This document shows, piece after piece, positions 26,145 to 35,258 of a DNA stretch of 64,000 bases (position 1 is the first letter of the stretch; each line of letters begins with the position of its first letter). The notes under the pieces were generated by a model that saw nothing but the letters and a program-made list of their open reading frames with translations, did not search any database and was not told the origin of the DNA. Made by a program: the position numbers and the translations under genes. The DNA is taken from positions 310,001-374,000 of the forward strand of contig NZ_FQZI01000001.1 in NCBI RefSeq assembly GCF_900142035.1, given 5' to 3'. This DNA is from Flavobacterium terrae. GTDB taxonomy: Bacteria > Bacteroidota > Bacteroidia > Flavobacteriales > Flavobacteriaceae.

Positions 26145-26750
26145 TTATTTTTTATTTTGATACAACACAGGATTTAATTCCTCGTCGTTATACATTTTCA
26201 TTTGTTTATACACTTTCATGTATTTGTCTCCATTTTCAATATCTTCAATTAATTGACTAATAGAAACAAACATATCATTTTTTTGATCCAACAAAACATT
26301 TAGTTTTTCTTGACATTTAGCACGGTGTTCTGGAGTTGCTTCAGCACGGTTTGCTTCTTCACTCATGTGGTAAATTTTCAATGCTAAAATTGACAAACGG
26401 TCAATTGCCCATGCTGGACTTTCTGTATTAATTTTAGCATTTGGTTTTACCTGTACGTTGCTATATTTCTGTAAAAAATAACTATCAATGTACTCAACCA
26501 TATCTGTACGAACTTGATTAGAAGCGTCAATTTTACGTTTTAAATCTAAAGCAGCCACTGGATCAATTTGCGGATCACGAATAATATCCTCATAATGCCA
26601 TTGTACGGTATCTACCCAGTTTTTAGCATATAATAAATATTCTATTGAACCTTTTTCATAGGGGTTCAAGGCTGGTTGATACACATCATCAATTGCATGA
26701 TACTCATTGATGCAACGCTCAAATATTGGAAAAGCAAATTCTGCAAACAT
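26145..26750 (-). CDS. DUF4254 protein
   Basis: The 201-aa protein is soluble, all-alpha and rich in charged residues, without signal peptide or membrane helix. Conserved-looking stretches include CINEYHAIDDVYQPALNPY and DTVQWHYEDIIRDP. I recognise it as DUF4254, commonly found next to GT9 in Bacteroidota. The function is unknown; a role in lipopolysaccharide core assembly is inferred only from the neighbour. Confidence 0.8.
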   Translation of the reverse strand: MFAEFAFPIFERCINEYHAIDDVYQPALNPYEKGSIEYLLYAKNWVDTVQWHYEDIIRDPQIDPVAALDLKRKIDASNQVRTDMVEYIDSYFLQKYSNVQVKPNAKINTESPAWAIDRLSILALKIYHMSEEANRAEATPEHRAKCQEKLNVLLDQKNDMFVSISQLIEDIENGDKYMKVYKQMKMYNDEELNPVLYQNKK

Positions 26751-26772
26751 AGTTTTGACTCTTTATTTTTTA

Positions 26773-26780
26773 CAAAAGTA
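26773..26780 (-). promoter_or_regulatory. -7 element of DUF4254-GT9 operon
   Basis: TACTTTTG on the minus strand matches TAnnTTTG, 22 nt upstream of the ATG at 26750. A TTGA at 26803-26806 is a weak -33 candidate. Confidence 0.55.
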
Positions 26781-26824
26781 GCGTTTTTTTGTACTTTTAT
26801 CCTCAATTTGTAAAAATTATCAAA

Positions 26825-27478
26825 ATGCATATCCATTATATTTCTGAACAAAACAGTATTCTAAACCATTTTCTTACTCAGCTTCGAGATATTCATATTC
26901 AAAAAGACAGCATGCGTTTTCGTAAAAACATTGAGCGTATAGGAGAAATTATGGCTTATGAATTAAGCAAAACTTTAGATTATAAAAACATTGATGTGCA
27001 AACACCACTAGGTATAAAACACACAACTACTGTTGCCGAACCAGTGGTTTTATGTTCGATTTTAAGAGCAGGTTTAGCGTTACACCAAGGATTCATGAAT
27101 TTTTTTGATGATGCAGAAAACGGATTCGTTTCTGCTTACCGTCATCACTATAATAATGATGATGCTTTTGATATTTTAGTTGAATACCAAGCAGCTCCAT
27201 CATTTGAAGGAAAAAATTTAATCTTAATTGATCCTATGTTAGCTACTGGTCAATCTATTGTAGCTGTTTTACAAAAACTACATTTGGAACAAAAACCTAA
27301 AGAAATTCATATTGCTGTTGTAATTGCGGCTCCTGAGGGTGTTGAATATCTTCAAAAAAATCTTCCAGAAAACTGCCATTTGTGGGTGGCGGCTCTTGAC
27401 GATAAACTAAACGAAAAAAACTACATTGTTCCTGGTTTAGGTGATGCTGGAGATTTAGCTTACGGCAGTAAATTATAA
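26825..27478 (+). CDS. upp: Uracil phosphoribosyltransferase
   Basis: Upp makes UMP from uracil and PRPP in pyrimidine salvage. The 217-aa protein contains the PRPP-binding loop LILIDPMLATGQS and the C-terminal uracil-binding motif YIVPGLGDAGDLAYG. The start is MHIHYIS at 26825; an upstream in-frame ATG (26789) would add 12 residues from the promoter region. Its 3' end overlaps the convergent DUF6427 gene by 6 nt. Confidence 0.95.
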   Translation: MHIHYISEQNSILNHFLTQLRDIHIQKDSMRFRKNIERIGEIMAYELSKTLDYKNIDVQTPLGIKHTTTVAEPVVLCSILRAGLALHQGFMNFFDDAENGFVSAYRHHYNNDDAFDILVEYQAAPSFEGKNLILIDPMLATGQSIVAVLQKLHLEQKPKEIHIAVVIAAPEGVEYLQKNLPENCHLWVAALDDKLNEKNYIVPGLGDAGDLAYGSKL

Positions 27479-28405
27479 TAATCGCAATACAAGATTAAGT
27501 AAGCTCGCAAAAATAATAGTGCCCAAAATTGTTTCTTTTATCCAATATTTTTCAATAGTTTCTAGATAATTAGTTAACATAATGGCTACAGTAACAAATG
27601 TAAAAATAAGATAGCTGTTATCTTTATGTGGAGAGATGAAAAATATTATTAATCCAAGTATAAAAGCATAAATTATCTTTTTATATGAAGCTTGAAGATT
27701 AAGGGATTTGTGTGATAAAATAAATAACATACTCAAAAAAGCCAACAAAGCAACTACAATATATATACCTAATGCAAAACTCTGAAAAATGGTTTCTATA
27801 TATTTTAGGTTGAGATTTATTTGTATTGATTTAATATAACTTTCAATTAATGTAGGGTCAAAAATTAATGAGAAAAGAACACTGATAATTACTACTGTAA
27901 AAAATCCAATAAAAGGTATAATCCAATTTCTGTAATCTCTTGAAACGTGAAAAATAATTGAGATGTAAACCAAAAGAATGAAGATTATACTCCAAAAATG
28001 AAATAAACTTGCGGCAAAAATCCATATAGATGCATCAAAAATTTTCTCTTTGGGTGTAATCATTGATTGCATCGATATCAATCTTCGTAATGCCAGCAAG
28101 ATTAAGGCATTAGAAATAACCAAACTAGCATTTGAGAAAACTGTTGGAAAAAGAATAAAAAATACACAAACCAAAAGAAAAGTGTAACTATTGTCTTTAC
28201 TAAGACTATTCTTTTTAGTTATAAAATTTGTTATGAATAACGAACCAATTAATATGATTAATATGGCTATTTTTTTTACAATTTCTAGACCTGATATTGT
28301 GTTAAAATTGGTATTAAACTGGTAAACAGTAAAACATAAAATCAGCAAAGAAGTAATTAAAATATAATTTATTGGTCTAGATTTACTAAAAACGCTTGTT
28401 ATCAT
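27473..28405 (-). CDS. DUF6427 membrane protein
   Basis: The 310-aa protein consists almost wholly of about 9 hydrophobic helices with short loops and no catalytic motif. I recognise the family as DUF6427, usually beside upp in Flavobacteriia. Function unknown. It converges on upp with a 6-nt overlap and no terminator between the two. Confidence 0.75.
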   Translation of the reverse strand: MITSVFSKSRPINYILITSLLILCFTVYQFNTNFNTISGLEIVKKIAILIILIGSLFITNFITKKNSLSKDNSYTFLLVCVFFILFPTVFSNASLVISNALILLALRRLISMQSMITPKEKIFDASIWIFAASLFHFWSIIFILLVYISIIFHVSRDYRNWIIPFIGFFTVVIISVLFSLIFDPTLIESYIKSIQINLNLKYIETIFQSFALGIYIVVALLAFLSMLFILSHKSLNLQASYKKIIYAFILGLIIFFISPHKDNSYLIFTFVTVAIMLTNYLETIEKYWIKETILGTIIFASLLNLVLRLL

Positions 28406-28425
28406 GAGTATATTTTATATTTTTG
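28395..28425 (+). promoter_or_regulatory. Promoter of DUF6341 gene
   Basis: cTTG (28395-28398), 19-nt spacer, TATTTTTG (28418-28425). The -7 matches the consensus and the -33 has one mismatch. It lies 24 nt before the ATG at 28450, showing that an upstream in-frame ATG at 28423 is not used. Confidence 0.6.
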
Positions 28426-28449
28426 CTGTGTAAATATAATACATTCATT

Positions 28450-28683
28450 ATGATGAAATCATTTTTTGAAGGAATTCAATGGCTTTTCGAACAAATTTTG
28501 TTCGCTCCACACGATTTAATGCGTGCTACTGAATTAGATAATTGGTGGATTGCTAATATAGTAAACTGGGTTCTTTGGGGAATCATCAGTTATTATATCT
28601 ACTACTGGACTACTCAATTAAAAATATTCAAAGACAATAACGAAGACGAGCAAGATACAACAGCTCACTCGTTTTTAAAATAA
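28450..28683 (+). CDS. DUF6341 small membrane protein
   Basis: The 77-aa protein has an N-terminal amphipathic region (FFEGIQWLFEQILFAPHD), one membrane helix (about 35-55, IVNWVLWGIISYYIYYWTT) and an acidic C-terminus. I recognise it as DUF6341, a family of Flavobacteriia without known function. The start was moved to MMKSFFEG because the longer reading frame begins inside the promoter. Confidence 0.75.
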   Translation: MMKSFFEGIQWLFEQILFAPHDLMRATELDNWWIANIVNWVLWGIISYYIYYWTTQLKIFKDNNEDEQDTTAHSFLK

Positions 28684-28684
28684 T

Positions 28685-28715
28685 AAAAAAAGCCACTTAA
28701 ATAGTGGCTTTTTTT
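28685..28715. terminator. Bidirectional terminator
   Basis: AAAAAAAGCCACT and AGTGGCTTTTTTT form a 13-bp stem with loop TAAAT. It serves the DUF6341 gene and the convergent secreted-protein gene. Confidence 0.88.
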
Positions 28716-28734
28716 ATTAGAATAGTGTAACTGA

Positions 28735-31299
28735 TTAATTCTTAATTATTTTTTTAGTTCCAAATTTACCTTCTTCTGTTTTTACTTTCAATAGATAAAT
28801 TCCACTTGATAGATCTGAAATATCTAAAATGCTGTTTTTAGCTTCTTTTATTTTTCTTCCTTCTAAAGAATATATTTCAATTCTGTAAATATTTATTGCA
28901 CTTCTTACATTCAAAATTCCAGCTGTTGGATTTGGAAAAACTGAAAAATCTGAAAATGAATTTGTATTAAAACCTAAAGTAGCACCATATTCATAAGCTC
29001 CCATATCAACAGTTGAATTGTAAATTCTTTGCATTCCTAGTAAATCTGCAACGCCTATAACACTTAAATTATCTCCTGAATCAATAGCAGGAGAACCATT
29101 ACTTAAAGTATAATCGCCGTTTGATAGATTAGTAAATAATGGATTTGAACTACTATTATTTCCAGACGTACCACTTAATGTTACTCCTGTAAAATTAGTT
29201 TCGTCAATAGAATTTTTGATAGTCATTGATGGAATCATACTCTCAATAAACCCACCAATTGGTCTAGCAACAGCGTTCGAAAGGCCTTTATTGTTCCAAA
29301 AAATACTATTCGATAAAGTAGCAGTATGATTTGCCGATGTATTCTTTGTTAAAGCAAGTGTTACTCTACTCATATTATTCATTCCAGAAGCAGTTCCTTC
29401 ATCAACGTTATCAACAAAAGTACAGTTGACAATATTTGAAATCATAGTCGAACTATTATTATAAGCTCGTAACCACATAGAACTTCCTGCATAACCTGTA
29501 GCTGCTCCATTAATGTCTCCTACTTTGTTTTTTGAAAATACAGAGTTGGAAATAAAATAACTAACTGTTGAAGTTCCAGTAGAAGCCGAATAAATCGCCC
29601 CACCAATTGCTGATAAATTTTCAGAAAATTCAGAACCGTTAATGGTTAAACTACTTGTTCCTGCTGTTGCACCAAAACCAGAACTAATGGCTCCTCCTGC
29701 TTCTTTAGAAACATTTTTAATTACTTTACAATTTTTGATGGTTAAATTTCTAGTACTTGCACTTTTGTGAATTCCGCCACCATATCTCGCTTCTGTTGCA
29801 GATCCTGATGCGCCATTTGCATGTCCGCCAGAGATTGTTAATCCATTTAATTCTATATTATCAGCTAGAATATTTACTACTGTATAACTGTTATCGACAC
29901 GAGTAGAATTTGTATAACTAATAATATTATCATCGTTTGCTAACAAATCTCCTGATAAAATGGTTTCATGAGCTCCTATTATACGATCTGAGAGTTGTGT
30001 TTCTGTTCCCTCAAATCCACCATAAATTTTAATTCCAGGGACATTTACAGTAAAGGAAGCACTTCTATCCGAAGCGTGTGGTGTGTAAACACCTTCTGCG
30101 ATCCAAATTTCTTCATTGTTTTGAGCTATCGCTAATGCATCTGTTATTGAAGTATATGCGTTTGTCCAAGAAATTCCATTGTTGTTTCCTACAGCATTTT
30201 GATTAACATATATATATCCTAGAGTTCTAGCTGTTCTAAATGTTATGGGTTGAGACCAACCTGTGGTGTTACTTGTACATTGTCTTCTAACATAGACTTT
30301 ATAATCTGTAAAAACATCTAATGAAGTTAAGTTTGATGAACCAGTATTGATTCCTGAAACAATTATTGCATTTGCAAAAGGCTCTGAAGTTTTATGGTAT
30401 GCTATATCGTATGTATTGCTTCCTGTAATATTTATAGTTGCTGAAGTTTGAGTGATAGCGCTCGCTGATAAAATAGTCGAATCTGGTGCAAAACAAAAAT
30501 TATAATTAGCTATGTCTGAAATTTCTGTAGGAGTTAATAAACGATTGTAAAATAGAATATCATCAACTACGTCGAAATATCGGTTGTTATTTGGAAGAGA
30601 ATTTGATCTATTGTTCCCCACTGTAATATTTCCATTGGTATCATGAGATTGCGCTAAACTTATACTTGAAGTTGAAGATTGACTGTTTCCTCCGCTTCCT
30701 GCATTTACACCATCTATATAAACACTTAATGAATTATATATTGTTGTGGTACAACAACCCCCATAACCAATTGAATTAGAAAGTAAAACAGCTACATGAT
30801 GCCAATTTCCATCACTAACAAATTTGTTCGTTAGTACACCTCCGCTTCTATAACCTAAAGATGCTTGATAATATTGTACTCCAAGCTGAGCACCAATAAA
30901 ACCATTTACTAAATAAACATAATTTCCTGCCCAAGTTGAAGATGCAAAACTAGTTCTGTTACTATCATCAATAATAATTCGTGTATCAGAATCATTTGTT
31001 GTAGTTTTAATCCAGAAACTAAGTGTTTCAAAATTTCCATAACCTAATCCGTCTATAGGGAAGTCTATGTCTGAACGTGTTAAATGATCTCCATTTAAAC
31101 TAACAGCACTTGTAGGTGGGTTTCCATAACGATTATTAACTTCTGTTAGCGAAGTACCGGTTTGAGTAAAATTATTACCATTGGCATCATCTACTAAAAC
31201 AGCTCCATTATTAAAACCGTATTGAGCTACTAAACCATTTGTTGGATTTTGAGCCAAAGAATAGAGAGAGACTAATAAAAGAAGTAAAGTTTGTTTCAT
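28735..31299 (-). CDS. T9SS-secreted LamG / FN3 / beta-helix protein, cassette 1
   Basis: This 854-aa protein has a signal peptide (1-16, ending SLAQ), a LamG-like lectin/laminin domain (about 20-265), a fibronectin-III-like domain (about 268-355), a right-handed parallel beta-helix with choice-of-anchor Q end (about 360-770, including PAIDSGDN and TVDMGAYEYG), and a type A T9SS sorting domain (about 778-854, VFPNPTAGILNV ... KKIIKN). It is probably a surface adhesin or polysaccharide-binding protein; no catalytic residues are evident. It is the output gene of cassette 1, 90 nt after the response regulator, with its own LytTR-type promoter. Confidence 0.87.
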   Translation of the reverse strand: MKQTLLLLLVSLYSLAQNPTNGLVAQYGFNNGAVLVDDANGNNFTQTGTSLTEVNNRYGNPPTSAVSLNGDHLTRSDIDFPIDGLGYGNFETLSFWIKTTTNDSDTRIIIDDSNRTSFASSTWAGNYVYLVNGFIGAQLGVQYYQASLGYRSGGVLTNKFVSDGNWHHVAVLLSNSIGYGGCCTTTIYNSLSVYIDGVNAGSGGNSQSSTSSISLAQSHDTNGNITVGNNRSNSLPNNNRYFDVVDDILFYNRLLTPTEISDIANYNFCFAPDSTILSASAITQTSATINITGSNTYDIAYHKTSEPFANAIIVSGINTGSSNLTSLDVFTDYKVYVRRQCTSNTTGWSQPITFRTARTLGYIYVNQNAVGNNNGISWTNAYTSITDALAIAQNNEEIWIAEGVYTPHASDRSASFTVNVPGIKIYGGFEGTETQLSDRIIGAHETILSGDLLANDDNIISYTNSTRVDNSYTVVNILADNIELNGLTISGGHANGASGSATEARYGGGIHKSASTRNLTIKNCKVIKNVSKEAGGAISSGFGATAGTSSLTINGSEFSENLSAIGGAIYSASTGTSTVSYFISNSVFSKNKVGDINGAATGYAGSSMWLRAYNNSSTMISNIVNCTFVDNVDEGTASGMNNMSRVTLALTKNTSANHTATLSNSIFWNNKGLSNAVARPIGGFIESMIPSMTIKNSIDETNFTGVTLSGTSGNNSSSNPLFTNLSNGDYTLSNGSPAIDSGDNLSVIGVADLLGMQRIYNSTVDMGAYEYGATLGFNTNSFSDFSVFPNPTAGILNVRSAINIYRIEIYSLEGRKIKEAKNSILDISDLSSGIYLLKVKTEEGKFGTKKIIKN

Positions 31300-31319
31300 G
31301 ATTTTTAGTTTTTATAAAT

Positions 31320-31385
31320 CAAAAATCTGCATAAAAAAAGCCGTTTATAAAACGACTTTCTGAAACTAAGTTTTGACTTGCTAAA
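31320..31385 (-). promoter_or_regulatory. Predicted LytTR-regulated promoter A (secreted protein, cassette 1)
   Basis: Two direct repeats, TTTCTGAA (31357-31364) and TTGCTAAA (31378-31385) on the + strand, are 21 bp apart. A -7-like element GATTTTTG (minus strand, 31320-31327) is centred 47.5 bp from the site centre. No -33 TTTG is present, which fits activator dependence. Sites B, C and D share this layout. Confidence 0.65.
31331..31358 (-). terminator. Terminator between regulator 1 and secreted protein 1
   Basis: On the minus strand a 9-bp stem (31338-31346 with 31350-31358, one G-U pair) is followed by seven T. It should stop transcripts from the kinase-regulator operon, so the secreted protein depends on its own promoter. 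It lies between site A and the -7 element. Confidence 0.65.
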
Positions 31386-31389
31386 GCAT

Positions 31390-32142
31390 TTATCCTATAT
31401 TTTGAATAAGCGTTAAAAACTCATCTTTATTATCATTTGAAATAGAAACCGTTTTATCATTCTCCATTACTATATAACCTCCATCTTTTTTAATGTATTC
31501 TTTAATAAACTTTAAATTGATAAAATAAGAACGGTGTGGTTTATAGAAATAGGGTAAGTTTTCCAGTAAGGATACAAAATGACGAAGCGGTTTACAAACT
31601 AACATTTCGGTTTCTCTTGTGGTGGTTACTTTAGTGTACATCCCATCTGCTTCAAATAAAATGACATCTTCAATTGTTACAAATTTAAATCCGTCTGCAA
31701 AAGGCAAACCTATTTTATTGAAGTTACTTGATTTTAAACTGTTTTTTAATTCTTCTAATTTTAAACTGATATTTGACTTTCCAATTTGTGCAATTGCTTT
31801 TTCAGTAGCTTCAACAACAGCTTCCGCTCGTAATGGCTTTAATAAATAATCAATAGCCGATAATTGAAAAGCTTTTACTGCAAATTCACTATAAGCTGTT
31901 GTAAATATAATTTCGAAATTTACCTCTTCTTTATTGATGAAATTCAACAATTCTAACCCTGAATGTTCAGGCATTTCTATATCTAAATATACTATTTGAG
32001 GTTGGTGTTCTTTGATTAATGCAACACCAGAAAGCAAATCTTCAGCTTCGAAGACATCATTTATTTTAGGGCAATTCTCTTCTATTAAAACCCGAAGTAA
32101 ATTTCTCGCTTTTCTTTCGTCATCAATTATAATTGCTTTCAT
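31390..32142 (-). CDS. LytTR-family response regulator, cassette 1
   Basis: The 250-aa protein has a receiver domain (about 1-120; acidic pair DD at 7-8, phospho-acceptor Asp54 in YLDIEMP, Lys in LLKPL) and a C-terminal LytTR DNA-binding domain (about 140-250; ADGMYTKV, CKPLRHF, FYKPHRSYFINLKFI). LytTR proteins bind paired direct repeats about two helical turns apart. It is 1 nt downstream of its kinase gene, so the pair is translationally coupled. Regulator 2 (37595-38347) is its paralogue. Confidence 0.93.
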   Translation of the reverse strand: MKAIIIDDERKARNLLRVLIEENCPKINDVFEAEDLLSGVALIKEHQPQIVYLDIEMPEHSGLELLNFINKEEVNFEIIFTTAYSEFAVKAFQLSAIDYLLKPLRAEAVVEATEKAIAQIGKSNISLKLEELKNSLKSSNFNKIGLPFADGFKFVTIEDVILFEADGMYTKVTTTRETEMLVCKPLRHFVSLLENLPYFYKPHRSYFINLKFIKEYIKKDGGYIVMENDKTVSISNDNKDEFLTLIQNIG

Positions 32143-32143
32143 T

Positions 32144-35056
32144 TTAATTTAGTATTGGAATTAATAAAGTAACTTTTGTCCCCAATGGAATTGTAGTATC
32201 GTACAAATCTTCTATTTCTACACCGATTTTTTTCTCTTTCCCAAAATTCAATAACTCTAATCGATGAGCAGTAGCTTCGGTGGCAAAAGAACTGTGTTTT
32301 TTATTCTGAATTTCATTTGCTTTTACACGTCCAATCCCGTTATCTAAAACAATACATTTTAACATCGATTGGTTAGTTAGTAACTCAAAACTTATGGTTA
32401 ATTTTCTATTGTCTTTTTTATGAAGAAGTCCATGCTTAATAGCGTTTTCAACATAAGGCTGAATTAACATCGTTGGAATTTTTAAATGGTCATTGTTTTC
32501 AATTCCGTGTAATGCATATTCAAATTTATCTTCGAATCGGAGTTTTTCTAATTGTAAATAAATATCCAAGCATTCTATTTCTTCTCGTATAGTAATATAG
32601 CCTTTATTACTGTGCTCCAAATAAGCTCTAATTAAATCGGCAAATTTTGCCAAATACGAGCTCGCTAAATTTTTCTGATTTAAGATGATATACTCTTGAA
32701 TAGAATTTAAAGCATTGAATATAAAATGAGGATTCATTTGTGATTTTAAATTCTCTAGTTTTAAAACCGCTAATTCATTTTCGAATTTTGCATTTTTTAG
32801 CGCTAATTCTTTCTCTTTTTCTTTGATGGCCAATTTATTTCGGTAAAATAAAATTATAATCCCAATTGCCGACAAAGCCATTAAAGTGATAAACCACCAA
32901 GTGGCCCAGAAAGGACGATTGATTTTAAAAGTAATTTTTGTGGAAACAAACTTTTCATCACTCAAGGTTTTGCATCTAATTTCAAAAGTATATGATCCTG
33001 ATGGTAAACTGTTAAAATTTACAAATCGAGTGTTTTTTTCAATGGAAATCCAATTCTCATTTAGTCCGTTTAAACGATATTGAAATTGCAATTCTTCTTC
33101 AGGAAAATAACCATTGACATGAAAGTTGGATTTAATTCTATTCTTATGATATGGTAAATCATAGCTGCTTGAAACAAGAGTATCTCTTTCGTTAATTGTA
33201 ACCGATTTTATGTAAATTTCTCTGGGGGAATATTCTTTTCGCTCACTCTTTTTACTCATTTCAAAGAAAGCGTCTTGTGTTGCGAACAATAAGCTAGACT
33301 CTTTAATAATGATGTTTTTAACTCCACCAATATTCGTATTTTTGTTGTTTAGTTTTACTTGTGCTAAATTATTTTTAGTATTGTAGACTTGGACACCTAA
33401 ATCTGTTAAAATCCATAAGTTTTCCGCATCAGATTGCAATTGAAGTACAACATGAGAGAGTAGGCCGTTTTTTAAATCTATTTTTTTGAAAAACTTATCA
33501 TTTTTAAAACCGATTATTCCATCATTAAATGTGGCAATCCAGATGGTGCCATCTGCAGTTTTACAAATGTCCTTCCCAACAATATTTTTTGTATTAAACT
33601 GAATGTTTTGACTATTAAAATTTTTATCGAATTTCAGAAAACTATCTACAAATGAAATATAAATAGCTTCGGTATCTTTATCATAAAAACATTTATAAGC
33701 TCGCTTAGAGTCTAGCTCTTTAGTTTTAACAATACTATTGTTTTTGAATTCCATTACAGAAGCCATATTATAACCACAAAGAACAAACTTGTTACTTAAT
33801 GGAATGGCTTTTAAATCTTTTGCATTTCGGACTAAACTTTCTAAAACTAATAGTTTATTGTTTTTTAAGTTTAATATATAAGAGTTATTTTCATTGCTAA
33901 TCAATAAACAATTCAATGACTTTAAATAGGCTAAAGCGGTTACTTTAGCTGATGAATTTAACTGTATTGAAGTTGTTTTTTGAGTCTCTTGATTTCTTAA
34001 AAATAATTCCCCTTTTATGGTTCCAAATGCAATTGTTTTGTCATCAATTTTTTCAATCGCTGAAATAACACCTTTGGCCACGTTATCATCAAAAACCTTA
34101 ATGTTTAAATCTGGAATGATAAAAACACCATTATTAAGCGTTGAAACAAAAAATGTATGGTTTTTATCTTCTATAAAATTGGTTATAAAATCATTTTTGT
34201 AAAACGTATTACTTATTTGAAAATGATTGTTTTTTTTGTTCAACGTAATTATACCATTTGATGTGCAAAACCAAATTTCATCTTTTACTTGTTTAGCTCT
34301 AATAATTTTTGTGGTGTTTAATACTTTAGGAAACTTAATAGGAATTAGATCTTTATCAATAATTTGATAAAAAGTATTTGCGTTTGATATTGTATTAAAA
34401 TTTTTTAGATATAGGTTCCCACTATATTCAAAAAAACTTAACATATCTTGATCGCTATATTCAAGAATTGAACTATTTGTAATTTGAATAAGTTTTTGAT
34501 TTGATAACGTGTAAACTTTGTCATTAATAGGAAATAGTACCTTATTTTTATAGATATAAGGAGAACGAACTGTTAGGCTTTCATTTTGCAATTGTGCATA
34601 TAAATCAATGCGCTTATTCGTTTTTAAGTTTATTGAGATTATAGAATTTACGGCTACTATTACTATACAATCATCTATGAATAAGAACTCTGCTAATTGA
34701 CCTTTGAGTTCGTTTTTTAAGTCTAAAGCTAAAACTAATTTATTGTCTACGATTTTAAAAAATTGCCCTGAAATGTTATTACACCATAAGTTGTTTTGAT
34801 TGTCAAAAGTTAGCCCAAAAACAGAAAGTCCTCTTTTGTCTTTGTTTGAATAATTCAAATATTCAGAACCATCAAAACGAAAAAGGCCTTTATCTGCGGC
34901 AAGCCAAATAAATCCTTTATGATCTTCAATTATATCATAAAATTCTACATCTGGTAAGCCTTCTTTTTCGGATAATTTTATGGTAATGGGGTCTTGTGCC
35001 ATGGCTATGTTAACCAAGACAAGAAAGAAAAGCGTGTATAATGTATTTAATTTCAA
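32144..35056 (-). CDS. LytS-type sensor histidine kinase with periplasmic propeller, cassette 1
   Basis: The 970-aa protein has a signal peptide (to about 20), a large periplasmic region of two-component propeller repeats (about 25-620), a Y_Y_Y immunoglobulin-like domain (about 640-730), one membrane helix (about 735-757), a coiled linker, and a His_kinase/HATPase pair. The phospho-acceptor motif is NPHFIFNALNSIQ (His777), the N-box PYVENAIKHG and the G-box DNGIGR. This is a HTCS-like sensor joined to a LytS-type kinase instead of an AraC output. The start codon is TTG at 35056; it follows an in-frame stop directly and no ATG precedes the signal peptide. Confidence 0.9.
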   Translation of the reverse strand: MKLNTLYTLFFLVLVNIAMAQDPITIKLSEKEGLPDVEFYDIIEDHKGFIWLAADKGLFRFDGSEYLNYSNKDKRGLSVFGLTFDNQNNLWCNNISGQFFKIVDNKLVLALDLKNELKGQLAEFLFIDDCIVIVAVNSIISINLKTNKRIDLYAQLQNESLTVRSPYIYKNKVLFPINDKVYTLSNQKLIQITNSSILEYSDQDMLSFFEYSGNLYLKNFNTISNANTFYQIIDKDLIPIKFPKVLNTTKIIRAKQVKDEIWFCTSNGIITLNKKNNHFQISNTFYKNDFITNFIEDKNHTFFVSTLNNGVFIIPDLNIKVFDDNVAKGVISAIEKIDDKTIAFGTIKGELFLRNQETQKTTSIQLNSSAKVTALAYLKSLNCLLISNENNSYILNLKNNKLLVLESLVRNAKDLKAIPLSNKFVLCGYNMASVMEFKNNSIVKTKELDSKRAYKCFYDKDTEAIYISFVDSFLKFDKNFNSQNIQFNTKNIVGKDICKTADGTIWIATFNDGIIGFKNDKFFKKIDLKNGLLSHVVLQLQSDAENLWILTDLGVQVYNTKNNLAQVKLNNKNTNIGGVKNIIIKESSLLFATQDAFFEMSKKSERKEYSPREIYIKSVTINERDTLVSSSYDLPYHKNRIKSNFHVNGYFPEEELQFQYRLNGLNENWISIEKNTRFVNFNSLPSGSYTFEIRCKTLSDEKFVSTKITFKINRPFWATWWFITLMALSAIGIIILFYRNKLAIKEKEKELALKNAKFENELAVLKLENLKSQMNPHFIFNALNSIQEYIILNQKNLASSYLAKFADLIRAYLEHSNKGYITIREEIECLDIYLQLEKLRFEDKFEYALHGIENNDHLKIPTMLIQPYVENAIKHGLLHKKDNRKLTISFELLTNQSMLKCIVLDNGIGRVKANEIQNKKHSSFATEATAHRLELLNFGKEKKIGVEIEDLYDTTIPLGTKVTLLIPILN

Positions 35057-35061
35057 CTAAT

Positions 35062-35127
35062 CAAAAATAGAACATTACATCGGAACGAAATCAATCTATT
35101 TCTGAAATTTAGTTCTGACTTTCTGAA
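35062..35127 (-). promoter_or_regulatory. Predicted LytTR-regulated promoter B (kinase operon, cassette 1)
   Basis: TTTCTGAA occurs twice as a perfect direct repeat (35099-35106 and 35120-35127), 21 bp apart. A perfect -7 TATTTTTG (minus, 35062-35069) is centred 47.5 bp away. No -33. The predicted start point is a few nt before the TTG start codon, so the mRNA would be almost leaderless. Confidence 0.72.
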
Positions 35128-35204
35128 TTAAGATTTCTCAATTTTATTTCTTTTTTTCTTAAAGCTTTCCTTATTACTTGAGATTTAAATATGTAAAAGG
35201 ACTT

Positions 35205-35240
35205 ATATAAAAAAACAAAAGCCACGCAAAACGTGGCTTT
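35205..35240 (-). terminator. Terminator after secreted protein 2
   Basis: A 9-bp stem (35218-35226 with 35232-35240, AAAGCCACG/CGTGGCTTT) is followed on the minus strand by TTG and seven T. It isolates cassette 2 from cassette 1. Between it and promoter B (35128-35204) nothing was recognised. Confidence 0.8.
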
Positions 35241-35258
35241 AATGCTTTATTATTACTA

